Below, piece after piece: positions 42,893 to 51,308 of a stretch of DNA of 64,000 nucleotides. Numbering within the stretch: the first letter of the stretch is position 1; each line of letters starts with the position of its first letter. The notes under the pieces were generated by a model. That model saw only the letters and a list, made by a program, of their open reading frames with translations, had not been told where the DNA came from and ran no database searches. Made by a program: the position numbers and the translations under genes. The DNA comes from Tardiphaga robiniae (GTDB taxonomy: Bacteria > Pseudomonadota > Alphaproteobacteria > Rhizobiales > Xanthobacteraceae): the NCBI RefSeq assembly GCF_001618955.1, contig NZ_LVYV01000001.1, forward strand, positions 627,501 through 691,500, given 5' to 3'.

Positions 42893-43813
42893 TCACGTCC
42901 GTCGCTGCGGATCGACGATGTCGCGCAGACCGTCGCCCAGCAGGTTGAAGCAGAACACCGCAATCATCAGCGCGAGGCCGGGAAACAGTGCGATCCACCA
43001 TTCGCCCGACACCATGAAGGACGCGCCTTCGGCGACCATGATGCCCCATTCCGCAGTCGGCGGCCGAACGCCGAGACCGATGAAAGAGAGACCTGCGGCA
43101 TTGAGGATCGCGTAGCCCATGGTCAGCGACATCTGCACGATCATGATCGGCATGATGTTCGGCAGGATATGCACCAGCAGGATGCGCATCTCGCTATTGC
43201 CCGACAGCCGGGCCGCCTGCACGAAGCCCGCCTCGCGGCGGACATTGGCTTCGGCGCGCGCGACACGCGCATAGAGCGGGAAGTTCACGATCGCAGTCGC
43301 GATGATGATGTTCTGCACGGTGTTGCCGAGTGCCGCAACGATACCCATGGCCAGCACGAACAGCGGGAATGCCATGATCGTGTCGGCGATACGGCCGACG
43401 ATGCGATCGGTCCAGCCGCCGAAATAGCCCGAGGCGATGCCGGCGAGACCACCCATGGCGAAGACAAGGGCCACCGAGGCAATGGCAATGAAGAAATCGA
43501 GTCGGGTCGCAACGATAACGCGGCTGAAAATATCGCGCCCGAGCTGATCGGTGCCAAACCAGTGCGCCGCAGATGGCGCCTTCAATGCCTGGGCCGTATC
43601 GCTGGCGAGCGGGTCGTAAGGCACGATGTAGGGACCGAACAACGCTGCGAACACGATCAGCACCAGCAGCCCGAAGGCAAACGCCGTCACGCGGTTCTCG
43701 CCGAGAATGTAGCGCGTGTGCTGCAGCGTCGCGGCAAAGCCGGAGATGCGCTTTGCGGGCGCAGGCGCCGGCGCAGGAACGGTTTCGGAATCGACAGGCG
43801 TGACAGCGCTCAT
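42893..43813 (-). CDS. Peptide-type ABC permease DppC
   Basis: 306 residues, five to six helices after a Pro/Ala-rich N-terminus ('VPAPAPAPAKRISGFAATLQ'). Typical pieces: 'HWFGTDQLGRDIFSRVIVAT' (OppC N-domain), the binding-protein-dependent EAA loop 'ARAEANVRREAGFVQAARLS' and 'ILNAAGLSFIGLGVRPPTAE'. ATG 43813 is used because the longer frame from 43852 overlaps dppB; the gap to dppB is 10 bases. Confidence 0.9.
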   Translation of the reverse strand: MSAVTPVDSETVPAPAPAPAKRISGFAATLQHTRYILGENRVTAFAFGLLVLIVFAALFGPYIVPYDPLASDTAQALKAPSAAHWFGTDQLGRDIFSRVIVATRLDFFIAIASVALVFAMGGLAGIASGYFGGWTDRIVGRIADTIMAFPLFVLAMGIVAALGNTVQNIIIATAIVNFPLYARVARAEANVRREAGFVQAARLSGNSEMRILLVHILPNIMPIMIVQMSLTMGYAILNAAGLSFIGLGVRPPTAEWGIMVAEGASFMVSGEWWIALFPGLALMIAVFCFNLLGDGLRDIVDPQRRT

Positions 43814-43823
43814 GGTTTCCCCC

Positions 43824-44837
43824 TCACCCTTCCAGCCGCACGCGTGGATCAATCACGCCGTAGAGAATGTCGATGATCAGATTGATCAGTACATACATGA
43901 CGGCCATCGTCAGAACGAAGCCCTGCACCGGCGCGAAATCCGACGAGATCAGGGCTTCGACCGCGTAGGAGCCGATGCCCGGCCAGGCAAAGACTTTCTC
44001 GACCAGCACATTGGCGCCGAGCAGAAACGAGAAGGTCATCGACAGCGTGGTGATAACCGGCAGCATGGCGTTGCGAAACGCGTAAGTGACAATCACGGCG
44101 CGTGGCGACAGGCCGCTTGCGCGGGCCGTTCGCACGAAGTCCGATGACAGGATCGCCAGCATAGACGCGCGAGTCATGCGCGCGATCGGCGCCAGCGAAA
44201 AGATCGCCAGCGTCGCTGTCGGCAGGATCAATTGGTTGAAGGCAGACCTGAAGGCCTCCCAGTCACGGGCGATGAGACTGTCGATCAGATAGAAGCCGGT
44301 CACGTTGGGAGGCGTCGACACGAACACGTCGAGACGTCCGAGCGGCGCCGGGGACCAGCCCAGCCTGAAATAGAAAACATAGACCAGCACCAATCCAGTG
44401 AAGAACACCGGCAGCGACACGCCGGCCGTCGTCGTCACCCGGCAGAGATGATCGATCCATGAGCCCGGCCGCGTGGCCGCGAGAATGCCGAGCGGAATGG
44501 CGATCATGACAGACACCATCAGACCGAGAAGTGTCAGCTCGGCCGATGCCGGCAGGCGATTGCGGATTTCGGTCGCCACCGGCTGGCCGGTGGTCAGCGA
44601 ATTGCCGAAATCGCCTTTGGCCAGATCCGCCGTATAGCGGAAGAATTGCTCGATCAGCGGCTTGTCGAGACCGAGCTTCTTGCGGATCTCCTCGATCGCC
44701 TGCTTGTCCGCCGACGGTCCCGCGAAATAGGCCGCGGGATCGCCGGGCAAAGCGCGCGTCAGCAGGAACGTCACGATCACGACCCCGATCAAACTCGGGA
44801 TCGCGAACATCAGTCGTTTGCCGATCAGACTGAGCAT
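43824..44837 (-). CDS. Peptide-type ABC permease DppB
   Basis: 337 residues, six helices, with 'IPSLIGVVIVTFLLTRALPG DP' at the N-terminus (OppB/DppB start), a large loop, then 'ARASGLSPRAVIVTYAFRNA' EAA motif and 'MTFSFLLGANVLVEKVFAWP GIG'. It ends 'GVIDPRVRLEG' just before dppC. A 216-base gap upstream to the binding-protein gene contains repeat copy B. Confidence 0.9.
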   Translation of the reverse strand: MLSLIGKRLMFAIPSLIGVVIVTFLLTRALPGDPAAYFAGPSADKQAIEEIRKKLGLDKPLIEQFFRYTADLAKGDFGNSLTTGQPVATEIRNRLPASAELTLLGLMVSVMIAIPLGILAATRPGSWIDHLCRVTTTAGVSLPVFFTGLVLVYVFYFRLGWSPAPLGRLDVFVSTPPNVTGFYLIDSLIARDWEAFRSAFNQLILPTATLAIFSLAPIARMTRASMLAILSSDFVRTARASGLSPRAVIVTYAFRNAMLPVITTLSMTFSFLLGANVLVEKVFAWPGIGSYAVEALISSDFAPVQGFVLTMAVMYVLINLIIDILYGVIDPRVRLEG

Positions 44838-44885
44838 GGTGCGTGCCTCGTGTTCATCGACATAGTTGCAAACAAGCTCAAGGCG

Positions 44886-45000
44886 CCCCCTCTCCCCTTG
44901 CGGGGGATGGTTGGGGAGAGGGGGAGCACCAAGCGCCAGAGTTCGTGGCTCACCCCTCTCCCGGCGCTTCGCGCCACCCTCCCCCGCAAGGGGGGAGGGG
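44886..45000. repeat. Interspersed inverted-repeat element, copy B (between dppA and dppB)
   Basis: CCCCCTCTCCCCTTGCGGGG start, then GATGGTTGGGGAGAGGGGGA, a spacer, and CACCCCTCTCCCGGCGCTTC GCGCCACCCTCCCCCGCAAG GGGGGAGGGG (given in pieces). The outer arms are inverted relative to each other. It belongs to the same family as copies A and C but is shorter and more G/C-rich. As part of the dpp mRNA it would fold strongly and could set the relative level of binding protein and permease messages. Confidence 0.65.
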
Positions 45001-45053
45001 ACGATAGAACCGCCCCATCATCGAACCAGGCGAGCTTCCTCGCGCTCATCACA

Positions 45054-46673
45054 TCACGCCTTCACGAGCGCGCGATAGTCGAGCCGGCGATGGAACCAGT
45101 ACTGGTAGCCCGAGATGTTCTTCTGCATCGCCACGTTGACATAGGGCTGATACAGCGGGATGCGCGGCAAATCATTGAACGCGAGATCGACGAAGCCCTT
45201 CACGTCGGCATCATAGGCCGCCTTGTCGCCGGTTGCGGCCGCCATGCGCGCACCGTTAATGAGCTTGTCCATCTCCGGCGACTTGTAGCTCATGGTGTTA
45301 AACACCGAATTGTCGCCGTGATAGCACCAGTAGAAGAAGTATTCGGGGTAATCGAGCCAGCCGGAGAACACGTTGGTGTAGAGCGGCATCTCTTTCTTGT
45401 TCAGCTCGGTGCGCCAGTTGGCGCCGGGGATCTTGTTGATCGTGGTCTTGATGCCGATCTGGCCAAGGCTTTCCTGCACCAGAATACATAGCGGCTCGTT
45501 GACAACCGCGAAGCCGAGATCGAACGAGATCGTCGTCTCGAAGCCGTTGGGATAGCCAGCCTCGGCCAGCAGCGCTTTCGCCTTGGCCATATCGGTGTTG
45601 TATTTGGTCGGCTGCGGCCAGGCCACTTCAGTCGACTTGTCGGCAGAGGCGCCGAACATCGGATTGGCCAGGCCAAACAACACGGCATCGACGATCTTCT
45701 GATAGGGCAGCGCATAGGCCACAGCCTGACGCACCTTCGGATTGTCGAAGGGCGGCTTGGTGACATTCATGCCGATATACTGAATGCCGTTGGAGAACGG
45801 CAGCGATACGACATCGAGCTTGCCGTTGGCCTTGATCTCCTGAAAATCCTTGTAGGGCAGTTCATAGGACATATCGGCATCGCCGCGCTCGAGCAGCGCG
45901 CGACGGTTGCCGGCCTGCGGTACCATGCGCCAGATCACGCGCTTGATCTTCGGCATCGGACCGGAAACCCAATCGTCATTGCGCTCGAGAATGACTTCGG
46001 TGCCTGCAGTCCACTTGGTCACCTTGTAGGCGCCGCCGCCCGCAGTCTGCATCTTGGTATATTCGAGACCCCACGGATCCTTCTCGGTGGCGTTCTTCTT
46101 CACCAATTCGGAATTGATCACGCAGGGGACGATGACAGCGAGATCCGGAATCGTCAGGCGATCCTTGGTGGCGAAATCGACCCGCACGGTGTGATCATCA
46201 ACGATCACGAACTGCTCCGGCTTCTTCAGCGATCCGGCGCTCATCTGGAAGGTCGGAAAACCGCCGACGCTGACCGAACGATCGAGCGACCACTTCACGT
46301 CCTTCGCCGTCACCGGCGTGCCGTCGTGAAACTTCGCGTTCTTGCGCAGCTTGAAGGTCGCCGACATGTCGCTGATCGTCATGTCCTCGGCGAGTTCAGG
46401 CTTGAACTTGTCGCGGTCATAATAAGGAACGCCGCCGGGGCCGGCTTTCATCTCGTGGCCGATCAAACGGTCGTAGCAATTCCAGGACACTTCATAGCCG
46501 GGCACATTGGTGCCGACGCCATGAATATCGAGGTTGTTGGGGCCGCTTTCGGAGACGATCAGCAGGGTTTCGGATCGGGCATCTGCCTTGGCGGACGAGA
46601 AGATCGCCGGACCGGAGACCATGGCGCCGGCGGCGGCGCTTGTGGCGGTTTTCAGAAAATCACGACGCTTCAT
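45054..46673 (-). CDS. Peptide-type ABC binding protein DppA-like (SBP family 5)
   Basis: 539 residues, typical for extracellular solute-binding family 5. A twin-arginine leader 'MKRRDFLKTATSAAAGAMVS' is followed by mature 'ETLLIVSESGPNNLDIHG'. Family pieces: 'LAEDMTISDMSATFKLRKNA', 'FHDGTPVTAKDVKWSLDR' and 'QAVAYALPYQKIVDAVLFG'. ATG 46673 begins the leader. It is the first gene of the eight-gene operon dppA-B-C-DF-atzG-atzE-hpxZ-gntR. Ligand is unknown; the downstream amidases suggest a small ureido or amide compound rather than ordinary peptides. Confidence 0.9.
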   Translation of the reverse strand: MKRRDFLKTATSAAAGAMVSGPAIFSSAKADARSETLLIVSESGPNNLDIHGVGTNVPGYEVSWNCYDRLIGHEMKAGPGGVPYYDRDKFKPELAEDMTISDMSATFKLRKNAKFHDGTPVTAKDVKWSLDRSVSVGGFPTFQMSAGSLKKPEQFVIVDDHTVRVDFATKDRLTIPDLAVIVPCVINSELVKKNATEKDPWGLEYTKMQTAGGGAYKVTKWTAGTEVILERNDDWVSGPMPKIKRVIWRMVPQAGNRRALLERGDADMSYELPYKDFQEIKANGKLDVVSLPFSNGIQYIGMNVTKPPFDNPKVRQAVAYALPYQKIVDAVLFGLANPMFGASADKSTEVAWPQPTKYNTDMAKAKALLAEAGYPNGFETTISFDLGFAVVNEPLCILVQESLGQIGIKTTINKIPGANWRTELNKKEMPLYTNVFSGWLDYPEYFFYWCYHGDNSVFNTMSYKSPEMDKLINGARMAAATGDKAAYDADVKGFVDLAFNDLPRIPLYQPYVNVAMQKNISGYQYWFHRRLDYRALVKA

Positions 46674-46834
46674 TCTGGCTCTCCCCAAGGGCGCGAGTGG
46701 ATCGGCTTGGGAACAGACATCGCAAACTTCGTGCCAGAGCTTAACGAACCCCTAATGATCGCCTAGGCGTCTGATAAATCTCGCATTTCCACAACGCGCC
46801 CGACGGTCAGCATCGCCAGATGCTTCCGCCTTAT

Positions 46835-46858
46835 TGCATACAAAGATACTTATATGCA
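46835..46858. promoter_or_regulatory. Inverted repeat upstream of dppA
   Basis: TGCATA (46835-46840) and TATGCA (46853-46858) form a perfect 6-bp inverted repeat with 12 bases between them; the first half lies in TTGCATACAA, a near-palindrome of the type bound by FCD-GntR regulators. It lies about 160 bases before the dppA start. It may be the operator for the operon's own GntR protein. Confidence 0.35.
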
Positions 46859-46912
46859 CATAATTTAGACCACCTCGCGTGCTTGCCCGATCATTAGTCG
46901 CCTGTTTCTGGC

Positions 46913-46968
46913 TTGACATACATCGGCTCTCGCCTCTTATTGCGAATAGTTCGCATTAGCATTCGCAT
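46913..46968 (+). promoter_or_regulatory. Promoter with Fur-like operator of the TonB-dependent receptor
   Basis: TTGACA at 46913-46918, a 17-base spacer and a weak -10 (CTTATT, 46936-46941) form a sigma70-type promoter. Directly after it lie GCGAA-TAG-TTCGC (46942-46954), a perfect inverted repeat, and a further ATTCGCAT at 46961-46968. Repeated GCGAAT/ATTCGC hexamers resemble Fur-type iron operators found before TonB receptor genes. The receptor GTG follows at 46994. Confidence 0.55.
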
Positions 46969-46993
46969 CAAATCAGTAATATTGGGGAATGGC

Positions 46994-49063
46994 GTGAGTT
47001 TGAGGTTGTGGGCGTCGATCACGGGGGCAGCGTGCCTCTCATCAATCTGGATTGGAGAGGCGAAGGCCCAGGAGGGGCAAACGCTGTCGGAAATCGTGGT
47101 CAGTGCCGAGCGGAAGAAGGAAACGGACGGCTTCCAGTCCACCACCCTGCTAACCGGCGACGCCCTGCAGCGCACGACATCCGCCTCCATCGCCGACTTG
47201 CTCGCCACCCAGCCGGGTGTTGCGGCATCGACCTTTGCGCCGGGCGCGAGCAGACCGAATATCCGTGGCCTCGATGACTATCGTGTCCGAGTTCAGGAAA
47301 ATGGAATCGGCAGCCAGGACGCGTCGGATTTCAGCCAGGACCATCAGGTCCCGGTCGATCCGCTCTCTGCCGACAAGATCGAGGTGATCCGCGGTCCCGC
47401 AACGCTGCGCTACGGGAATCAGGCCATCGGTGGCGTCGTCACCGCCAGCAACAACCGCATTCCGGAAAATCTCGTGCCGGACAATTTCAGTGCGCGCATC
47501 AAGGGCGGCGGTTCCTCGGTGGATAGCAGCATCGACGGCGCGGCCAGCATCGATGCGTCAGGCAACAATGTCGCCATTCACGTCGACGCCTTCGGCCGCA
47601 GCGCCGGCGATTACAGAATTCCCGGCGGCGGCGTCCAGGCCAATACGCGGCTGCGCTCGGAAGGCCAGTCGGTCGGCGGCTCCTACATCTTCGATGGCGG
47701 CTATATCGGCACCGCGATCCAGCACATCACCAGCCTGTATCATATCCCCGGCATCGCCGAATCCGCGTCGCGGACCCGCATCGATCTCGAACAAACCAAG
47801 GTCACCAGCAAGGGCGAATGGCGCGCGCCAACCGACGGCATCGCCGCGATCCGCTATACGTTCGGCGTCAGCGACTACAAGCATGGCGAGCTCGGCATCG
47901 GCAGCAATGGCGTCGATGGCCTGCAGAACACCATCACCAACAAGGAAATCGAAGGCCGCTTCGAACTGGACCACGCCTCGGTCGCAACACCGCTCGGCGC
48001 ATTGACCGGAAGCTGGGGCGTGCAGGCCAGCAATCGTAAGCTCGGCACCGCGGGGCTGCTGGGCGGGTTGCTCGCTCCCACCAATACGGACACCGTCGCG
48101 GGCTTCGTGTTCGAGCAGTTGCAGCTCTCGGACACACTCAAATTCCAGGCCGCCGGCCGTATCGAGAGCCTGTCGGTATCCGGCATGGCGCCGATCTTCC
48201 CCAGCAATTTTCTTCCGCCGCCCGACACATTCTCCGAGACCGCAGCGACACGCGATTTCACCCCGAAGAGCTTCAGCTTTGGACTGCTGAAATCACTGCC
48301 TTGGGATATGGTTGCCAATCTGAGCGTACAGCGTGCGCAGCGCGCGCCTGCCGCGCCGGAACTTTACTCGCGCGGCTCTGATGGCGCATCCGGCACCTTC
48401 GTCATCGGCAATCCGGATCTGAAAATCGAAACCGCAGAGTCGGTCGAAGTGGGCCTCAAGCGCAGCAGCGGCCAGCTTCGCTTCGAGGCCAGCCTCTACT
48501 ACACGCGCTATCTCGATTTCATTTTCAAACAAGTAACCGGCAACTTCTGCACCGACACTTTCGCAAGCTGCGGCGCGACAGGCCCGCTTCTGCAGGTCGC
48601 CTATGGTCAGCGAGATGCCAATTTCCGCGGCGCCGAGCTGATGGCACAACTCGATGTGACTCCGCTCAGCGACGGCATGCTCGGGATCGACACCCAATTC
48701 GACGTGGTCCGCGCGACCTTTGCCGATGGCAGCAATGTTCCGCGCATCGCACCGATGCGCGTGGGCGGCGGCGTCTGGTGGCGCAGCGCCGAATGGTATG
48801 CCCGTCTGGGTGTCCTGCATGCATTCACGCAGAATGACATTGCGCTCAATGAAACTTCGACGGCTGGCTACAACTTACTGAAGGCTGAGGTGAGCTATAC
48901 CCACACATTCGCGAAGGTCGACGGCGGCCTGCGCGACATCACCTTCGGCGTGACCGGCGACAATCTGCTCGACGAGCAGGTCCGCAACCACATCTCCTTC
49001 AAGAAGGCCGAGGTGCTGCAGCCTGGGCGCGGCGTGCGGCTCTTCACGAGTATGAGATTTTGA
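46994..49063 (+). CDS. TonB-dependent outer-membrane receptor
   Basis: 689 residues. GTG 46994 has a GGGGA ribosome-binding site and yields a signal peptide of 25 residues ending 'GEAKA'; the frame upstream of it is inside the promoter and is rejected. The TonB box 'LSEIVVSAER' follows at about residues 31-40. The plug domain has 'RPNIRGLDDYRVRVQENGIG' and 'IEVIRGPATLRYGNQAIGGV', and the barrel ends 'RGVRLFTSMRF' with terminal Phe. A cysteine pair is in 'GNFCTDTFASCGA'. With exbB, exbD and tonB next to it, it forms a complete uptake system for an iron complex or similar; ligand unknown. Confidence 0.93.
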   Translation: MSLRLWASITGAACLSSIWIGEAKAQEGQTLSEIVVSAERKKETDGFQSTTLLTGDALQRTTSASIADLLATQPGVAASTFAPGASRPNIRGLDDYRVRVQENGIGSQDASDFSQDHQVPVDPLSADKIEVIRGPATLRYGNQAIGGVVTASNNRIPENLVPDNFSARIKGGGSSVDSSIDGAASIDASGNNVAIHVDAFGRSAGDYRIPGGGVQANTRLRSEGQSVGGSYIFDGGYIGTAIQHITSLYHIPGIAESASRTRIDLEQTKVTSKGEWRAPTDGIAAIRYTFGVSDYKHGELGIGSNGVDGLQNTITNKEIEGRFELDHASVATPLGALTGSWGVQASNRKLGTAGLLGGLLAPTNTDTVAGFVFEQLQLSDTLKFQAAGRIESLSVSGMAPIFPSNFLPPPDTFSETAATRDFTPKSFSFGLLKSLPWDMVANLSVQRAQRAPAAPELYSRGSDGASGTFVIGNPDLKIETAESVEVGLKRSSGQLRFEASLYYTRYLDFIFKQVTGNFCTDTFASCGATGPLLQVAYGQRDANFRGAELMAQLDVTPLSDGMLGIDTQFDVVRATFADGSNVPRIAPMRVGGGVWWRSAEWYARLGVLHAFTQNDIALNETSTAGYNLLKAEVSYTHTFAKVDGGLRDITFGVTGDNLLDEQVRNHISFKKAEVLQPGRGVRLFTSMRF

Positions 49064-49193
49064 GCCCAATGACCTTGGAATCGCTCCAGTTTGGGCCTCA
49101 ACTCGGTCTCCAGAGGGCGACATCGTTCACATGCGAAGCTATTCTTCGCCATCATCTCCCATTGCAAACTTCGACCGACGGAATGCAGCCCCT

Positions 49194-49979
49194 ATGACAA
49201 GATCCTGGTCTTCCATCACAACTGTATTCGTGGCGGTTAGCGGAACGGCGGCGGTTCCGCAGTTTGCTGTAGCTGCGACCACGGAAGCGTTGCTGCCGCA
49301 TAATCTGTCCCCATGGGGCATGTTCATGAATGCCGACATCGTGGTGAAGGTCGTGATGATCGGTCTTGCGATCGCCTCGCTGGTAACCTGGACGGTCTGG
49401 CTCGCAAAGACCATCGAACTCAGCCGCGAAACGCGGTCCGCCAAACGGCGCCTCGACATACTGGAAAGCGACACGACGCTGGCCCAGGTCGAGCACGACA
49501 GCGCCAACGCCCGCGATCCCGTGGCCCAGCTCATTCATTCGGCAGTGCGCGAGACTGCCCTCTCCCATGGACTGTTCGATGACGGCTTCAAGGAGCGCAT
49601 TGCGCTCCGGCTTGAGCGCGTCGAACAGGCAATGTCACGCCGGATCTCCCGCGGCATCGGCGTGGTCGCAACGATCGGTGCGACTGCGCCCTTTGTCGGC
49701 CTGTTCGGAACCGTCTGGGGCATCATGAACGCCTTCATCGGCATTTCGGAAACCAAGACCACCAACCTCGCCGTCGTCGCGCCGGGCATCGCCGAAGCCT
49801 TGCTCGCGACAGCACTTGGTCTCGTCGCAGCCATTCCGGCCGTGGTGATCTATAACCAGCTCGTTCGTAACATCACGACCTACCGTGCGCTGCTCGGCGA
49901 TGCCTCCGCACAGGTCATGCTGCTGATGAGCCGCGATCACGGTCGTCGCGGCATGCCGATCTCGCGGGCGGCGGAATAG
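49194..49979 (+). CDS. exbB: ExbB proton-channel subunit
   Basis: 261 residues, MotA/TolQ/ExbB family. Three helices are visible: one near residue 45-65 ('VVMIGLAIASLVTWTVWLAK'), and two in the C-terminal half with 'GATAPFVGLFGTVWGIMNAF' and 'EALLATALGLVAAIPAVVIY', the family signature. A signal-like N-terminus precedes them. The start is ambiguous: ATG 49194 or ATG 49131; the former is preferred because it starts directly before the hydrophobic leader. It is 130 bases after the receptor gene and 3 bases before exbD. Confidence 0.9.
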   Translation: MTRSWSSITTVFVAVSGTAAVPQFAVAATTEALLPHNLSPWGMFMNADIVVKVVMIGLAIASLVTWTVWLAKTIELSRETRSAKRRLDILESDTTLAQVEHDSANARDPVAQLIHSAVRETALSHGLFDDGFKERIALRLERVEQAMSRRISRGIGVVATIGATAPFVGLFGTVWGIMNAFIGISETKTTNLAVVAPGIAEALLATALGLVAAIPAVVIYNQLVRNITTYRALLGDASAQVMLLMSRDHGRRGMPISRAAE

Positions 49980-49982
49980 ACC

Positions 49983-50420
49983 ATGGCTGCAAGATTAGGT
50001 GGACGCTCAGGCGGCGGTGACGACCTCGAAGTCAACCACGAAATCAACGTGACGCCTTTCATCGACGTGATGCTGGTTCTGCTGATCATCTTCATGGTGG
50101 CAGCGCCGCTGGCAACGGTCGATCTCGGTGTCGATCTGCCGGCAAGCGCCGTCGAACCACAGCCGCGTCCCGACAAGCCGGTCTTCGTCACCGTCAAGCC
50201 TGACCTGACGATCGCCGTCGGCGAAGACATCATCCCGCGCGATACGCTCAGCGGCGCGCTGGATGCTGCGACCAAGAACAACAAAGACGAGCGCATCTTC
50301 CTGCGCGCGGACAAGGTCGTGAGCTATGGCGATCTAATGGAAGTGATGAACCTGCTGCGCAATGCAGGCTATCTCAAGATCGCACTGGTCGGCCTCGACG
50401 GACGAACCTCCGCGCCATGA
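49983..50420 (+). CDS. exbD: ExbD energy-transducing subunit
   Basis: 145 residues. After a polar N-terminus 'GDDLEVNHEINVTPFIDVML', a single membrane helix 'VLLIIFMVAAPLATVD' with the key proton-path Asp in 'TPFIDVMLVLLIIF', then a periplasmic domain ending 'YLKIALVGLDGRTSAP'. Normal length. It overlaps tonB by four bases. Confidence 0.92.
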   Translation: MAARLGGRSGGGDDLEVNHEINVTPFIDVMLVLLIIFMVAAPLATVDLGVDLPASAVEPQPRPDKPVFVTVKPDLTIAVGEDIIPRDTLSGALDAATKNNKDERIFLRADKVVSYGDLMEVMNLLRNAGYLKIALVGLDGRTSAP

Positions 50421-51268
50421 ACGTCTTTGCGCTACATGCGCCGACCGACAGCGTCGGTCTTCGCTGGACCGGGTCGGCGATCGCTATCGTCGCGATCCAT
50501 GCCGGCCTGATCGCCGTAGGAATTTGGTGGTACCATCAGCCGAACCCGCCGGGCGTTACGATGCCCACCATCATGATCGACATGGCGCCGGCCACCGCTG
50601 CGCCCGAAACGCAGCCGTTGGATATCGCGCCCGGCCCCGAGATGCAGAAAGCGGAAGCGCCGTCCGAGCCGCCGCCCGAGCCCGTTCAGCAGAAGCAGGT
50701 GGAAGAACAGATCCCGCCGACGCCGCTGATGGAGAAGCCGGTCGTCGAAGCGCCGCCCGAGCAGAAAACCGAGCCGACACCCCCCCCGCCCGAACCCGCC
50801 AAGATCATTCCCGATCCGCCAAAACCGGTGCTGGAAAAGCCCAAACCGAAGCCGATACGCGCCGAGGTCAAGAAGAAGCTGAACGATACGCCGGCAGCGC
50901 CGCAAACCACCGCAGCACCGCGCGCAGAACGCATCGCGCCTGCAGCATCAGCGGCCGCGGCCGGTGCCTCCAGGGCAGCGTCTGCGTCCTACAATCAGCT
51001 CGTTCAATCACACTTGCAACGCTTCAAGCAATTTCCCCAGAGCGCACGCACCGGTCAGTCAGGCACGGCAGCCGTCAGGATCGCCTTTACACTCGATCGC
51101 AACGGTCACGTGCTGTCTTCTCGCCTCCTGGGATCGTCGGGAAATCAAGCGCTCGATGCCGAAACGCTCGCCATGGTTCGTCGCGCGCAGCCATTTCCGG
51201 CATTTCCGCCGGAGAAGACCGGCGGTACGGAAGCGTTCAACGTTCCGCTGAGATATGATCTTCGTTAG
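50417..51268 (+). CDS. tonB: TonB energy-transducing protein
   Basis: 283 residues. One N-terminal helix (about residues 14-34, 'WTGSAIAIVAIHAGLIAVGI'), a long Pro/Glu/Lys-rich periplasmic spanning region (about 60-160), and a C-terminal TonB domain with 'SGTAAVRIAFTLDRNGHVLS', 'LDAETLAMVRRAQPFPAFPP' and a final 'FNVPLRYDLR'. It contacts the TonB box of the receptor. It ends the four-gene transport unit; ugpB follows convergently, 40 bases away. Confidence 0.92.
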   Translation: MNVFALHAPTDSVGLRWTGSAIAIVAIHAGLIAVGIWWYHQPNPPGVTMPTIMIDMAPATAAPETQPLDIAPGPEMQKAEAPSEPPPEPVQQKQVEEQIPPTPLMEKPVVEAPPEQKTEPTPPPPEPAKIIPDPPKPVLEKPKPKPIRAEVKKKLNDTPAAPQTTAAPRAERIAPAASAAAAGASRAASASYNQLVQSHLQRFKQFPQSARTGQSGTAAVRIAFTLDRNGHVLSSRLLGSSGNQALDAETLAMVRRAQPFPAFPPEKTGGTEAFNVPLRYDLR

Positions 51269-51308
51269 CAACTAACGAAGATCGTGATGCGCCGCGACCG
51301 AGCAGATA

